Positions 1 through 10,734 are shown, counted from the stretch's first letter. The stretch is DNA of 64,000 nucleotides from an uncultured Aeromonadaceae bacterium (GCA_945957385.1 CAMFKP010000013.1:1-64000); one strand, 5' to 3'. A program made the numbers and translations. Notes: a model not told the origin generated them from the letters alone.

Positions 1-2
1 AG

Positions 3-1280
3 GAGGCGCTGCCGGGCTTTGCGCCGCCGCGGGTGCCGGAACTCGGTGCCTTTGAGGAGTGCACGGCGGAGAATCTGGCGGCGGTCTATGCGGCGCCGGA
101 AACCCGCCACCATCTGACGCGGTTTCGCTGGTCGCCGGAGCGGGTGGATGCGGCCTTGTGGCAGCAGCTGAAGGCACGCGCCGCCGCCGAGGGGTGCGAG
201 CTGCTGACGCTGGTGGAGCAGGAGATGGGGCTGGTGCCGGCACCGGCGCACACGGACTGGATCAATGACGATCAGCCGGTGTGGACCGACATCTGCTTCC
301 TGCGGCTGTATCTGGATAACCATGACGCGGCCTTGCCCTGGTTGCCGGCGGAGCAGCCGCCGTATGTGCTGTTCGATACCATCAAATGCAACAAGTTTCC
401 GGCACGGACGCCGAATGCGCCGCTCTGGGACCTGCTCGAACAGGTCGTCACCTTTCAGATGACGCAGTACGGTTTTGATGGCTTCCGCGTCGACATTGGC
501 CATACCTTGCCGCCGGAATTGCTGCAGCGCCTGTTTGCGGCCATGCACGCCGGCCATCCCCATCCGCTGATCATCAGCGAGGATCTGTTCAACCGTAACC
601 ATGCCCTGGCACGCCAGACCGGCTACAACATCATGCTCGGCAGTGGCTGGAACGTGATGGCCGACATCAGCCAGGCCGGGCTGCAGCGCTATCTGCGCGA
701 ACTGGCCGAGCTGCAGATCCATGTCTTTGCCTGTGCCGAAACCCCGGATACCCCGCGCATCACCAGCCGTCCCGGTGGCGAGGCGTTGTCGCGCATGCTG
801 GCGGTATTCAACAGCTTCTTGCCTCACGCCATTCCATTTCTCAATACCGGGATCGAGGTGTATGAGCGCCAGCCGCTGAACTGCGGGCTGGCGGATAACA
901 CCGGCGGTGCCGAGATACCGCGCGCCTTTTTCGACCCCATGTGCATCGACTGGGCGGGCCCGCAGACCATGATGCCGCTGCTTCGGGCCCTGCACGCCTG
1001 GCGCGAGGAGCTGGCCGAACTGCGCCAGCCGGCCGGATTCAGGCTGCATGACGCCCCTGCGGAATGTGTGCTGTATGGCTACCGCCAGGGCCGACGCCAG
1101 CTGCTGGTGGCATGCAATCTGTCGACACAGACGCAGTGCGAATTCGCCCTGCCGGGAGGTAACGCCGGATGGCAATACCTGCTCGACAGTCAGGCCAACG
1201 GTGCGCCCTCGGCGGATGCCCTGACACGGCTGGCTCCGCTCCAGGCCCGGATCTATTTCCATAACAACAATGAGGCATGA
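3..1280 (+). CDS. GH13 alpha-amylase-family glycosidase/glucanotransferase, C-terminal part (5' end cut by window start)
   Basis: Frame open from base 3. Motifs GFDGFRVDIGH (nucleophile region), LIISEDLF (acid/base Glu), CAETPDTPR (third Asp region). Confidence 0.8.
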   Translation, partial: EALPGFAPPRVPELGAFEECTAENLAAVYAAPETRHHLTRFRWSPERVDAALWQQLKARAAAEGCELLTLVEQEMGLVPAPAHTDWINDDQPVWTDICFLRLYLDNHDAALPWLPAEQPPYVLFDTIKCNKFPARTPNAPLWDLLEQVVTFQMTQYGFDGFRVDIGHTLPPELLQRLFAAMHAGHPHPLIISEDLFNRNHALARQTGYNIMLGSGWNVMADISQAGLQRYLRELAELQIHVFACAETPDTPRITSRPGGEALSRMLAVFNSFLPHAIPFLNTGIEVYERQPLNCGLADNTGGAEIPRAFFDPMCIDWAGPQTMMPLLRALHAWREELAELRQPAGFRLHDAPAECVLYGYRQGRRQLLVACNLSTQTQCEFALPGGNAGWQYLLDSQANGAPSADALTRLAPLQARIYFHNNNEA

Positions 1281-2429
1281 GTGATGAAACAAAAACGGAT
1301 CGTGGTATGGCATGAATTTGATGGTCAGGGCGACACCTCCATTCAGGTGCTGGAAGAGCGCTGCGCCGCCTTCAGCGCCCTGGGTCATGGCGAGATCGTG
1401 CCCGAGGTCATGAACATCAGCGAGCTGCGTGAGCGCCTGGCAAAGATCCATCAAGGCGGTGAAGCGCCGGACATCGCCTTTGTGCCGGCGGACATGTTGT
1501 CGCTACAGGATCAGGCGCTGCTCTCACCGCTGGATCCCTGGACGGTACAGGCCGCGATGGCCAAGGAGCAGTGGGCCAGCATGCAGCTCAACGGGCGGCA
1601 ACTGGGTGTGCCGCTGTTGCGCGGCAACCACCTGGTGATGTTCTACAACCGCGAGCTGTTGGCACAACCGCCCGCCAGCTGGGAGGCCATCCAGGCGCTG
1701 GCGCCCGGGCTGCAACAGGCGGGCATCACGCCGCTGGCGGCCGATTGCCGTGATGCGTACTGGTTCATTCCGTTCCTCACCGCCCATCAGGGCTGGGTGC
1801 TGGAGCAGGGCGAACCGGCCCTGTATCGCGAACAGACCCAGCAGACGCTGGCCTTCTTGCAGCAGCAACTGGCTGACGGCGTGCTGGCCAGCCAGCAGGG
1901 GGCGACCCAGCTGCTGGATGAGTTCATCGCCGGGCGCAGTGCCGCCATCATCTGCGGCGAGTGGATCTTCAACTATCTGGCGCAACAGATGGGGGATCGT
2001 CTGGCGGTGGCCGGCCTGCCGACGCTGCATGACCAGCCGATGGTGTCGATGACCTCGACGATTGGTTTCGTCTACCCGGGCCACTCGCTGCAGGGGCCCA
2101 ATCGCGAGCAGATCCTGTCGTTTACCCACTTCATGCTGAATGACGAGTCGCAGCGCCGCTGGGTCAGCGAGGTGCAGCGCTGGCCGGTCAACCAGCGGGT
2201 GATTGACCAGCAGATGCAAACCGCCTCACCGGCGCGGCGCACCATACTGGCGCTGCGGCAGCAGTGCCGGCCGATCCCGCTGGAACGCATCATGTTCGAT
2301 GTCTGGTATGCCATTGATGTCGGTTTGGCGCGCTTTTTCGACAAGCGTTGCGATGCCCGTGAGGCCGCCGCGTTCATGCAGGTCTGCGCGCGGAACCAGA
2401 TTGGCAGTCAACTGGCCGCCTTGATTTAA
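1281..2429 (+). CDS. Family-1 extracellular solute-binding-protein-like protein without a recognisable signal peptide
   Basis: MMKQKRIVVWHEFDGQGDTS...APDIAFVPADMLSLQ...GVPLLRGNHLVMFYNRELL resembles maltose-type SBP fold; N-terminus lacks a hydrophobic leader; abuts the GH13 stop. Confidence 0.7.
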   Translation: MMKQKRIVVWHEFDGQGDTSIQVLEERCAAFSALGHGEIVPEVMNISELRERLAKIHQGGEAPDIAFVPADMLSLQDQALLSPLDPWTVQAAMAKEQWASMQLNGRQLGVPLLRGNHLVMFYNRELLAQPPASWEAIQALAPGLQQAGITPLAADCRDAYWFIPFLTAHQGWVLEQGEPALYREQTQQTLAFLQQQLADGVLASQQGATQLLDEFIAGRSAAIICGEWIFNYLAQQMGDRLAVAGLPTLHDQPMVSMTSTIGFVYPGHSLQGPNREQILSFTHFMLNDESQRRWVSEVQRWPVNQRVIDQQMQTASPARRTILALRQQCRPIPLERIMFDVWYAIDVGLARFFDKRCDAREAAAFMQVCARNQIGSQLAALI

Positions 2430-2453
2430 CCCCCCAATAACTAGGAGAGCACA

Positions 2454-3122
2454 ATGAAAGTCACCGTCTTTAGCCAGATATCGATCGATGGCAAATTGAC
2501 CCTCGGCCAGGGCAACTCCAGCAAGGAGCTGTTTGAACTGTTTGATGAAGAGGACATGCGTTTCATCCATCAATTTCGCGGTGAGGTGGACGCCATCATG
2601 GTTGGCCGCAACACCATAGTCACCGACGATCCGCAGCTGACCAACCGTTATGGCAATGGTCGCAATCCGGTGCGGATTGTTCCGACCTCGACGCTGGATT
2701 TTCCCGAATCGGCCAAGGTGCTGAACACGCCGCAGCAGACCATCATCGCCACCACAGAGCGGGGGCGCCAATCCCAGATGGTTGACCGCATCCATGAGTG
2801 TGGCAAGGAGGTGGTGTTTGCCGGCGAGGAGCGGGTGGATTTTCCGCAACTGTTTGCCTCATTGGCCGAACGCGGCATGCAGCATGTGATGGTCGAGGGC
2901 GGTGGCCAGCTGAATTGGCAGATGTTCGATGCCGATCTGGTGGACGAGATCATCCTGATGCAGCTGCCGATCATCATCGGTGGCGCGGACAACGTCACGC
3001 TGGCCGACGGGGAAGGGTATCGCCAGCTGGCCGCCACCCGCCGCTTCCAGTTGGCGGAGGTGGAGCCGCGTCGCCACTATAACCTGATGCGTTTTACCCG
3101 GGAACGCGCCACATGCCAGTAA
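2454..3122 (+). CDS. RibD C-terminal/dihydrofolate-reductase-like family protein
   Basis: MKVTVFSQISIDGKLTLGQGNSS...DAIMVGRNTIVTDDPQLTNR...VMVEGGGQLNWQMFDADLVDEI; RBS taggaga. Confidence 0.8.
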   Translation: MKVTVFSQISIDGKLTLGQGNSSKELFELFDEEDMRFIHQFRGEVDAIMVGRNTIVTDDPQLTNRYGNGRNPVRIVPTSTLDFPESAKVLNTPQQTIIATTERGRQSQMVDRIHECGKEVVFAGEERVDFPQLFASLAERGMQHVMVEGGGQLNWQMFDADLVDEIILMQLPIIIGGADNVTLADGEGYRQLAATRRFQLAEVEPRRHYNLMRFTRERATCQ

Positions 3123-3801
3123 CCCTGTCCCCACGGCCGCCCCTGGCGGCCCTGATCTTCGATATGGTCGGTGTGCTGGTGGACAGCGAGCCGTTGCACA
3201 TGCAGGTCGAGCGCGCTTCGCTGGCACGCCTGGGGGTCACGTTGACCGCCGCACAACAGGCGGCCATGGTCGGTACCGGCCAGCAACAGATGTGGGCACA
3301 GTGGAAAAAAGAGTATCAACTGGAGCTGGATGTCGACACGCTGCAGCGGCAACATAGACAGCGTTACTGGCGGCGGTGGCGGCCAGTGATCTGGCGCCGA
3401 TGCCGGGTGTCACGGCGTTATTGGCGTGGGCGCAGCAACAGGGGCTGCGCTGTGCGCTGGCCTCGTCATCGCCGCGGGAGTTGGTGCAGGCGATGCTGAC
3501 GCGCATCGGGTTGCAGGCGGCGTTGCCGGTGCAGGCCTGTGGCGACGAGGTGACGCTGGCCAAACCCGATCCGGCGTTGTTGCAGCTGGTGGCCCGGCGC
3601 CTGGGGCTGCCCGCGGCGGCGTGTCTGGTGATCGAAGATGCACAGCACGGGGTCAGCGCGGCGCTGGCGGCCGGCATGCGTTGTATCGGCCTGCGCAATC
3701 CCCACTCCGGGGAGCAGGATCTGCAGCGGGCGGAGCGGGTCATGAATAGTCATTCGGCCATATTGGCGTACCTTCAAGGAGAGAGAGATGTTCAGGGATA
3801 A
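3113..3801 (+). pseudogene. HAD hydrolase (beta-phosphoglucomutase-like), frameshifted
   Basis: N-terminal half in frame 2 (LIFDMVGVLVDSEPLHM), C-terminal half in frame 1 (ALASSSPRE, KPDPALLQL, VIEDAQHGVSAALAAGM); frame break about 3358-3376. Confidence 0.8.
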
Positions 3802-5167
3802 ATCGTTCCGCCAGGAGCTGTGGCAGATTGCCCTTCCGGTGACGATACAGAGTGTCATCATGTCGTTGCTGGCGATGACCGACCAGCTGATGGTCGGCCA
3901 GTTGGGGGTGGTGGCCATCGCCGCTGCCGGGATCAGTGCCAAGCTGACGTCGATCGTCGCCGTGGTGCTCAACGGTCTGGCTTCGGGCATGGCGATCTAC
4001 GCCGCCCAGTTCTGGGGGCGTGGCGAGCGTCACCGCATCCCGCCGCTGCTCGGCTTTGGCCTGGCGCTGGGTCTGTTGCTGGCCGGGGCGCTGGCGCTGG
4101 CGGTCGGCTGCTGGCCGCAGCAGGCGATGGGCTGGTTCAGCCAGGATCCGCAGCTGCTCAGCCAGGGCGCGGGCTTCGTCCAGCTGGTGGCGATCAGTTA
4201 CCTGCCGCAGATGATGACCCTGCTCTACTCCTCGTTGTTGCGGGCGACCGGCGAGGCGCGGCTGCCGATGTATGCCAGCAGCAGTGCCGTGGTGCTGAAT
4301 GTGCTGCTCAACTACCTGCTGATCTTTGGCCATGCCGGCTGTCCGCGTCTGGGGCTGAGCGGGGCCGCGGTGGCGACGCTGATTTCACGTCTGGTGGAGC
4401 TGGCGATCATCCTGGCGACGCTCTACTGGCGCGGCCATGTGCTGGCCATCACCCGTTTCGATCGCCAGTGGGGATTGCCGGCCGGGATCTGGCGCGGCTT
4501 TATTGCCACCACGATTCCGATCGTGCTCACCGAACTGCTGTGGGTGATGGGGGAGAGCGCTTATGCGATGGTCTATGGCCACATGGGGACCGATCAGCTG
4601 GCGGCGATGACGATGACCTACCCGCTGCAGGGGCTGAGCATCGGCCTGCTGTGCGGCCTGTCGGCGGCGGCGTCGGTGCTGGTCGGTCAGCGCCTCGGTG
4701 CCGATGACTTCAGCGGTGCCATCACCTGTGCCCGCCGGCTGTTACGCCTCGGGCTGGCGGCATCACTGCTGGTGGGCTTGCTGCTGGTGGTCGGGGCGCG
4801 CAGCTATGTCAGCCTGTACGACGCCAGCGCTGACGTGCAGCTGCAGGGGCAGTGGTGTGTCTGGGTGTTTGCGCTGCTGCTGTGGGTCAAGGTTGGCAAC
4901 ATGATCATCGCCGGCGGCATCCTCAACAGTGGCGGCGACAGTCGCTTCGTGCTGGTGATGGAGTCGCTCGCCACCTGGCTCATCGGCGTGCCGTCGGCGT
5001 TTATCATGGCGCTCTGGCTGCAGCTGCCGATCCACTGGGTTTACCTGGTGCTGTCGGTCGAGGAGCTGGTGCGTCTGGCGGTTGGCTACTGGCGGCTGCG
5101 TTCCCGCCGCTGGGTGCGCAACCTGGTGGCGACGCCGGCCGACGACGCGGTTCCCCAGCCCTCCTAG
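3788..5167 (+). CDS. MATE family efflux transporter
   Basis: 459 aa polytopic protein; MFRDKSFRQELWQIALPVTIQSVIMSLLAMTDQLMVGQLG; RBS aaggagaga. Confidence 0.9.
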   Translation: MFRDKSFRQELWQIALPVTIQSVIMSLLAMTDQLMVGQLGVVAIAAAGISAKLTSIVAVVLNGLASGMAIYAAQFWGRGERHRIPPLLGFGLALGLLLAGALALAVGCWPQQAMGWFSQDPQLLSQGAGFVQLVAISYLPQMMTLLYSSLLRATGEARLPMYASSSAVVLNVLLNYLLIFGHAGCPRLGLSGAAVATLISRLVELAIILATLYWRGHVLAITRFDRQWGLPAGIWRGFIATTIPIVLTELLWVMGESAYAMVYGHMGTDQLAAMTMTYPLQGLSIGLLCGLSAAASVLVGQRLGADDFSGAITCARRLLRLGLAASLLVGLLLVVGARSYVSLYDASADVQLQGQWCVWVFALLLWVKVGNMIIAGGILNSGGDSRFVLVMESLATWLIGVPSAFIMALWLQLPIHWVYLVLSVEELVRLAVGYWRLRSRRWVRNLVATPADDAVPQPS

Positions 5168-5170
5168 CCG

Positions 5171-5197
5171 CGATTATTAAGTCAGATTTAATAATCG
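5171..5197. repeat. Perfect 10-bp AT-rich inverted repeat (CGATTATTAA-7-TTAATAATCG)
   Basis: Read directly; lies between the MATE gene and xerD. Confidence 0.7.
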
Positions 5198-5315
5198 CTG
5201 CACAAAAACAGTCGTTTTGACGAGGAATCTACCCACTCAGCCGCCCGGAGCCCTTCTGCTCACCGCTGCCGGGCGGCATAATCATGGCCTGTTTTGTGTG
5301 GGGTGAGCGTCTGCT

Positions 5316-6200
5316 ATGTCCAGCCTGATTGACCGTTTTGTAGATAGCCTGTGGCTTGAGCGTGGCCTGTCGGCCAATACCCTGGCCGCTTACCGCACTG
5401 ATCTGGGCAAGCTGGCGGCGTGGCTGGATCAGCAAGGTAGCTCGCTGCTGACGCTGCAGGCGCTGGATCTGCAGGCCTATCTGGCCTGGCGCGTCGATCA
5501 CGGCTTCAAAGCCACCTCTACGGCCCGTCTGCTGTCGGCGCTGCGCCGCTTCTATCAATATCTGATCCGTGAACAGCTGCGGACCGATGATCCGACCGCG
5601 CTGCTGGCCGGCCCCAAGCTGCCGCAGCGTTTGCCCAAGGATCTGAATGAACAGCAGGTCGATGCGCTGTTGATGGCGCCGGCGGTGGATCAGCCCCTCG
5701 AGCTGCGCGACAAGGCGATGCTGGAGTTGCTGTACGCCACCGGGCTGCGGGTTTCCGAGCTGGTGGGGCTGACGATCGAGAACATCAGCCTGCGTCAGGG
5801 GGTGGTGCGGGTCGTCGGCAAGGGCAACAAGGAGCGGCTGGTACCGATGGGCGAGGAGGCGCTGTACTGGCTGCAGCGTTATCTGCAGAGCGCGCGCACC
5901 GCGCTGCTCGGCGGAGTGAGTTGTGATGTGTTGTTTCCGTCCAGCCGGGCACAGCAGATGACGCGGCAGACGTTCTGGCACCGCATCAAGCTCTACGCCG
6001 AGCGCGCCGGGATCCGCGTCAACCTGTCGCCGCATACGCTGCGTCACGCCTTCGCCACCCACCTGCTGAACCACGGCGCCGATCTGCGGGTGGTGCAGAT
6101 GCTGCTCGGCCACGCCGATTTGACCACCACCCAGATCTACACCCATGTCGCCCGCGAACGCCTCAATGCCCTGCATCAGCAGCATCACCCGCGGGGCTGA
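5316..6200 (+). CDS. xerD: Site-specific tyrosine recombinase XerD
   Basis: LERGLSANTLAAYRTDL; ATGLRVSELVGL; SPHTLRHAFATHLLNHGADLRVVQMLLGHADLTTTQIYTHV. Confidence 0.93.
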   Translation: MSSLIDRFVDSLWLERGLSANTLAAYRTDLGKLAAWLDQQGSSLLTLQALDLQAYLAWRVDHGFKATSTARLLSALRRFYQYLIREQLRTDDPTALLAGPKLPQRLPKDLNEQQVDALLMAPAVDQPLELRDKAMLELLYATGLRVSELVGLTIENISLRQGVVRVVGKGNKERLVPMGEEALYWLQRYLQSARTALLGGVSCDVLFPSSRAQQMTRQTFWHRIKLYAERAGIRVNLSPHTLRHAFATHLLNHGADLRVVQMLLGHADLTTTQIYTHVARERLNALHQQHHPRG

Positions 6201-6210
6201 GCGGGCACGG

Positions 6211-6840
6211 TTACAGCGGCAACCCTTCGGACTCGGCTTGCGCCGCCTGTAAAAACGCGCGCAGCAGTGCCAGCTTGGGCTCGGCCTCGATACGGGCTTG
6301 CGGCAGCAGCAGATGCGGCGCCAGCTGCAACGCCTGCTCTAGCACCGGCAGTATCTGGCTGAAGGTGGCATAGCGGGTATCGCGCCCCACCTTGCTCAGG
6401 CTGCGCAGCAGGCCGATGGCGCCCAGCTGCTCCAGCAGATCGGCATCATGCAGCAGCTGCGCCTCGATGGCCGTCGGGCGCGCCAGGGGGTGATGCTGGG
6501 CGATGGCCTCTTGTACCGCGCCGATCTTGTGGGGCGCAAAGCCCCAACCGGTGAGCAGCTGCGGCACAGTGGCGACGGCGTAGGCGACGTTATCCCACTG
6601 CGCCAACGCGACCGGATCGGCCGGTCGATGGCCGATGAAGACCCCGAGATCGTGCAGCCAGCAGGCGGCAAACAGGATGTCATCATCAAAGCGTGCATCG
6701 CCGGCCAGGCGGCAGGCCAGCGCATAGAGTCGCGGTTGGTGGCTGAATTTGTCGCGCGGTTGCGCGTGCTGTGTCAGGTAATGTTGCAGGGCGTGGCGCC
6801 ACTCCGACATCGCCGGCTCCTTAAAAACATCAGGCCGCAC
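6211..6840 (-). CDS. HD-domain phosphohydrolase-like protein (start may be 6810)
   Basis: ARFDDDILFAACWLHDLGVFIGH...AIAQHHPL...LLHDADLLEQLGAIG. Confidence 0.8.
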   Translation of the reverse strand: MRPDVFKEPAMSEWRHALQHYLTQHAQPRDKFSHQPRLYALACRLAGDARFDDDILFAACWLHDLGVFIGHRPADPVALAQWDNVAYAVATVPQLLTGWGFAPHKIGAVQEAIAQHHPLARPTAIEAQLLHDADLLEQLGAIGLLRSLSKVGRDTRYATFSQILPVLEQALQLAPHLLLPQARIEAEPKLALLRAFLQAAQAESEGLPL

Positions 6841-6861
6841 TGGGCGGCCTGAATGACGGGA

Positions 6862-8202
6862 CTAGAGTCCGAGTTTCTTATGCAGGTAGTGGATGTTGGT
6901 TCCGCCCTGCTGGAAGTGCTCGTCACGCATGATCTCTTTTTGCAGCGGCACATTGGTCTTGATGCCTTCGACGACAATCTCGTCCAGCGCCTGACGCATG
7001 CGCGCGATGGCGATGTCACGGTTTTCGCCGTAGCAGATCAGCTTGCCGATCATCGAGTCGTAGTACGGCGGCACTGTGTAGCCGCTGTAGATGTGGGAAT
7101 CCCAGCGCACACCCGGACCGCCCGGCGCGTGGAACCACTCGATCTTGCCGGGCGCCGGCAGGAAGGTGTGGGGATCCTCGGCGTTGATCCGGCACTCGAT
7201 GGCATGACCCTTCATGCGGATGTCTTCCTGCTTGATGGTCAGCGGCTGGCCGGCGGCGATCTTCAGCTGCTCCTTGATCAGGTCGATGCCGGTTACCAGT
7301 TCGGTCACCGGGTGCTCAACCTGGATACGGGTGTTCATTTCAATGAAATAGAACTCGCCGTTCTCATACAGGAACTCGAAGGTGCCGGCGCCACGGTAGC
7401 CGATCTCCAGACAGGCACGCACGCAACGCTCGCCGATGAACTTGCGCATCTCTTCGGTGATGCCCGGAGCCGGCGCCTCTTCTACCACCTTCTGGTGGCG
7501 ACGCTGCATCGAGCAGTCACGTTCGCCCAGATACAGGGCATTGCCCTGGCCGTCGGCCAGTACCTGGATCTCGATGTGGCGCGGGTTCTCCAGGTACTTC
7601 TCCATGTAGACCATGTCGTTGTTGAAGAACTGGCCCGCTTCGGACTTGGTCAACGCGATGGCGTTCACCAGCTCGGCTTCGGCACGCACTACACGCATAC
7701 CGCGACCACCGCCGCCACCGGCAGCCTTGATGATCACCGGATAGCCGATGCGCTTGGCAATGGCGGCATTTTCCTTGGCATCATCGCCAATGGGACCGCC
7801 TGAGCCTGGTACGCAAGGTACACCGGCCTTCTTCATCGCATTGATGGCCGAGACCTTGTCCCCCATCAGGCGAATGGTGTCGGCTCTGGGGCCGACGAAG
7901 ATAAAGCCGGATTTTTCCACCTGTTCGGCGAAATCGGCGTTCTCGGAGAGGAAACCGTAACCCGGGTGGATCGCCACGGCACCGGTCACTTCGGCAGCGG
8001 CGATCAGCGACGGCACATTCAGGTAGGATTCCTTGGCCGATGGCTTGCCGATACAGATGGTCTCGTCGGCCAGCTTGACGTGCTTGAGATCGCGGTCCGC
8101 GGTTGAGTGAACCGCCACCGTCTTGATACCCAGCTCCTTGCAGGCACGCAGGATACGCAGCGCAATCTCACCGCGGTTGGCGATGACTACTTTGTCCAAC
8201 AT
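6862..8202 (-). CDS. accC: Acetyl-CoA carboxylase biotin carboxylase subunit
   Basis: [38 protein letters not shown]; full-length 446 aa. Confidence 0.97.
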   Translation of the reverse strand: MLDKVVIANRGEIALRILRACKELGIKTVAVHSTADRDLKHVKLADETICIGKPSAKESYLNVPSLIAAAEVTGAVAIHPGYGFLSENADFAEQVEKSGFIFVGPRADTIRLMGDKVSAINAMKKAGVPCVPGSGGPIGDDAKENAAIAKRIGYPVIIKAAGGGGGRGMRVVRAEAELVNAIALTKSEAGQFFNNDMVYMEKYLENPRHIEIQVLADGQGNALYLGERDCSMQRRHQKVVEEAPAPGITEEMRKFIGERCVRACLEIGYRGAGTFEFLYENGEFYFIEMNTRIQVEHPVTELVTGIDLIKEQLKIAAGQPLTIKQEDIRMKGHAIECRINAEDPHTFLPAPGKIEWFHAPGGPGVRWDSHIYSGYTVPPYYDSMIGKLICYGENRDIAIARMRQALDEIVVEGIKTNVPLQKEIMRDEHFQQGGTNIHYLHKKLGL

Positions 8203-8215
8203 GGTCAGACACCCC

Positions 8216-8665
8216 TTATTCGATGATGAACAGCGGCTGATCGAACTCGACGGTTTCGCCGTTGTTGACGAGGATGCTCTTGATGACGCCAGCCTTGTCG
8301 GACTGGATCTGGTTCATCATCTTCATCGCTTCGACGATGCACAATGCATCACCGACCTTGACCTGGCTGCCTTCCTCGATGAAAGGACCGGCATCCGGGC
8401 TGGCGGAGCGGTAGAAGGTACCGACCATCGGAGAACGCACGACATGCCCGCTCAGTGCCGGTGCAGCGGCAGCAGCCGGGGCGGCTGCCGGCGCAGCGGC
8501 CGGTGCCATCGCCACTTGCGGCGCAGCATAGGCGACCGGGGCCGCAGCCACGACACCACGGCTGATACGGACCGATTCTTCACCCTCGGTGATTTCCAGT
8601 TCGGCGATGCCGGACTCTTCAACCAGTTCAATCAGCTTCTTGATTTTACGGATATCCATTTGCAT
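8216..8665 (-). CDS. accB: Acetyl-CoA carboxylase biotin carboxyl carrier protein
   Basis: Ala/Pro-rich linker and [12 protein letters not shown] biotinylation motif; adjacent to accC. Confidence 0.97.
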   Translation of the reverse strand: MQMDIRKIKKLIELVEESGIAELEITEGEESVRISRGVVAAAPVAYAAPQVAMAPAAAPAAAPAAAAAPALSGHVVRSPMVGTFYRSASPDAGPFIEEGSQVKVGDALCIVEAMKMMNQIQSDKAGVIKSILVNNGETVEFDQPLFIIE

Positions 8666-8687
8666 TCTCTGTCAACTTCTCTAGCTG

Positions 8688-9143
8688 TTAGTTGGAAGAC
8701 CGGCGCAGGGTGCGCACAGCCGCTAGTAAAGCAAATTCATAGCCATCGGCTCCGAGGCCGCAGATCACTCCCTTGGCCACATCGGACAGGTAAGAGTGAT
8801 GGCGGAACGGCTCACGGGCGTGGACATTGGAGAGGTGGATCTCGATAAACGGGATCGCCACCCCCAGCAAGGCATCACGCAGTGCCACGCTGGTATGGGT
8901 AAAGGCCGCCGGATTGATCAGAATAAAATCGACCTGACCCATCGCCTGGTGGATGGTGTCCAGCAGCGTTGCTTCGGCATTGGACTGGCAATGGAGCAGC
9001 TCCACGTCCAGCTCCGCCGCCCGTTGTTGCAGGCGGGCAACGATGTCGTCAAGGGTATCGGCACCATAGATAGCCGGCTCGCGTTTCCCCAGCAGATTCA
9101 GGTTGGGGCCATTCAGCAGCAGGATACGTTTTTTTGCGGCCAT
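8688..9143 (-). CDS. aroQ: 3-dehydroquinate dehydratase, type II
   Basis: [41 protein letters not shown]; start chosen at MAAKKR. Confidence 0.93.
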   Translation of the reverse strand: MAAKKRILLLNGPNLNLLGKREPAIYGADTLDDIVARLQQRAAELDVELLHCQSNAEATLLDTIHQAMGQVDFILINPAAFTHTSVALRDALLGVAIPFIEIHLSNVHAREPFRHHSYLSDVAKGVICGLGADGYEFALLAAVRTLRRSSN

Positions 9144-9461
9144 CGTGCAGTTATCCTCGGCAATCATGCGGCGATCTTACCAAAAACTGGGATTAAATCA
9201 CCTGTTGTCCATTTTTTAGGCTTTGAGTTGCCTGCCGGCAAGCGAAACTTCGCAATTATATTGATTTCGTGAAAATTGGCAGCACTTTACTGGTCTAATC
9301 ACTACAAGATGACCCTCAGAGCCCGAATTTGGTTCCCTGGCGGGTGGCAGAGTGGACGTTTTTAGCGCAATTGTTACCATCCTGTGCTATTCAGTCGCCG
9401 GTCAGCAAGGTAGAATGTGACCAACCCCCCAATATCATTACGCGAGAGTCAGGAGAAAGGG

Positions 9462-10715
9462 ATGCTGAAGCGTGACATGAACATTGCCGATTATGATGCC
9501 GAGCTGTGGGCGGCGATCACCGATGAAACCGTGCGTCAGGAAGAGCACATCGAACTGATTGCCTCCGAAAACTACACCAGCCCACGCGTAATGCAGGCCC
9601 AGGGTTCCCAACTGACCAACAAGTATGCCGAAGGCTATCCAGGCAAGCGCTACTACGGTGGTTGCGAGTACGTCGACATCGTCGAGTCGCTGGCTATCGA
9701 ACGCGCAAAGCAACTCTTTGGTGCGACCTACGCAAACGTTCAACCGCACTCTGGTTCGCAAGCCAACAGCGCCGTCTACATGGCCCTGCTGCAACCGGGT
9801 GACAAGGTGCTGGGCATGAACCTGGCCCATGGCGGTCACCTGACTCACGGCTCACCGGTGAACTTCTCCGGCAAGCTGTATGACATCATTCCTTACGGCA
9901 TCGACGAGACTGGCAAGATCGACTACGTCGAGCTGGAGCGTCTGGCGCTGGAACACAAGCCGAAGATGATCATCGGTGGCTTCTCTGCCTATTCCGGCAT
10001 CGTTGACTGGGCCAAACTGCGTGAAATCGCCGACAAGATCGGGGCTTATCTGTTCGTCGACATGGCGCACGTAGCCGGTCTGGTCGCGGCCGGTGTCTAC
10101 CCGAACCCGGTTCCGCATGCCCACGTCGTCACCTCTACCACACACAAGACGCTGGCTGGTCCGCGCGGTGGTCTGATCCTCTCTGCCGAAAACGACGAAG
10201 AGCTTTACAAGAAGCTCAACTCTGCCGTCTTCCCGGGTGGTCAGGGTGGTCCGCTGATGCACGTTATCGCCGGCAAGGCCGTCGCGTTCAAGGAAGCGAT
10301 GGAGCCGGAATTCAAGGCGCTGCAACAGCAGGTCGTCAAGAATGCCAAGGCCATGGTCGAGGTGATCAAGTCTCGCGGTTACAAGATCGTCTCCGGTGGT
10401 ACCGATAACCACCTGTTCCTGATCGATCTGACCGACAAGGAACTGACCGGTAAGGATGCCGATGCCGCACTGGGCAAGGCCAACATCACCGTCAACAAGA
10501 ACTCGGTACCGAACGATCCGCGTTCTCCGTTCGTGACCTCCGGTATCCGTATCGGTTCACCGGCCATCAGCCGTCGTGGTTTCAAGGAAGCCGAAGCTCG
10601 TGAACTGGCGGGCTGGATCTGTGACGTGCTGGATAACGCCGCAGATGAGAAGGTGCTGGCCGATACGCGCGAAAAGGTACTGGATATCTGCCGCCGTTTC
10701 CCAGTCTACGCCTGA
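9462..10715 (+). CDS. glyA: Serine hydroxymethyltransferase
   Basis: [16 protein letters not shown]...[20 protein letters not shown]...[19 protein letters not shown] aggagaa. Confidence 0.97.
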   Translation: MLKRDMNIADYDAELWAAITDETVRQEEHIELIASENYTSPRVMQAQGSQLTNKYAEGYPGKRYYGGCEYVDIVESLAIERAKQLFGATYANVQPHSGSQANSAVYMALLQPGDKVLGMNLAHGGHLTHGSPVNFSGKLYDIIPYGIDETGKIDYVELERLALEHKPKMIIGGFSAYSGIVDWAKLREIADKIGAYLFVDMAHVAGLVAAGVYPNPVPHAHVVTSTTHKTLAGPRGGLILSAENDEELYKKLNSAVFPGGQGGPLMHVIAGKAVAFKEAMEPEFKALQQQVVKNAKAMVEVIKSRGYKIVSGGTDNHLFLIDLTDKELTGKDADAALGKANITVNKNSVPNDPRSPFVTSGIRIGSPAISRRGFKEAEARELAGWICDVLDNAADEKVLADTREKVLDICRRFPVYA

Positions 10716-10734
10716 GTCCGATTGTCGTGATATC

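Noticed and set aside
3820-4707. 295-aa alternate-frame ORF within the MATE gene
   Set aside because: Ala/Gly/Arg-rich frame shadow; MATE frame has transmembrane pattern and RBS.
5229-6188. 319-aa ORF antisense to xerD
   Set aside because: Shadow ORF, Gln/Arg-rich; xerD is clear.
6853-7803. 316-aa ORF antisense to accC
   Set aside because: Shadow ORF; composition reflects accC codon usage.
8441-8530. Ala/Pro repeat-like tract in accB
   Set aside because: Normal flexible linker of biotin carboxyl carrier proteins, not a separate repeat element.
9280-9461. Possible glycine or folate riboswitch before glyA
   Set aside because: No recognisable aptamer core; likely a conventional regulated promoter.
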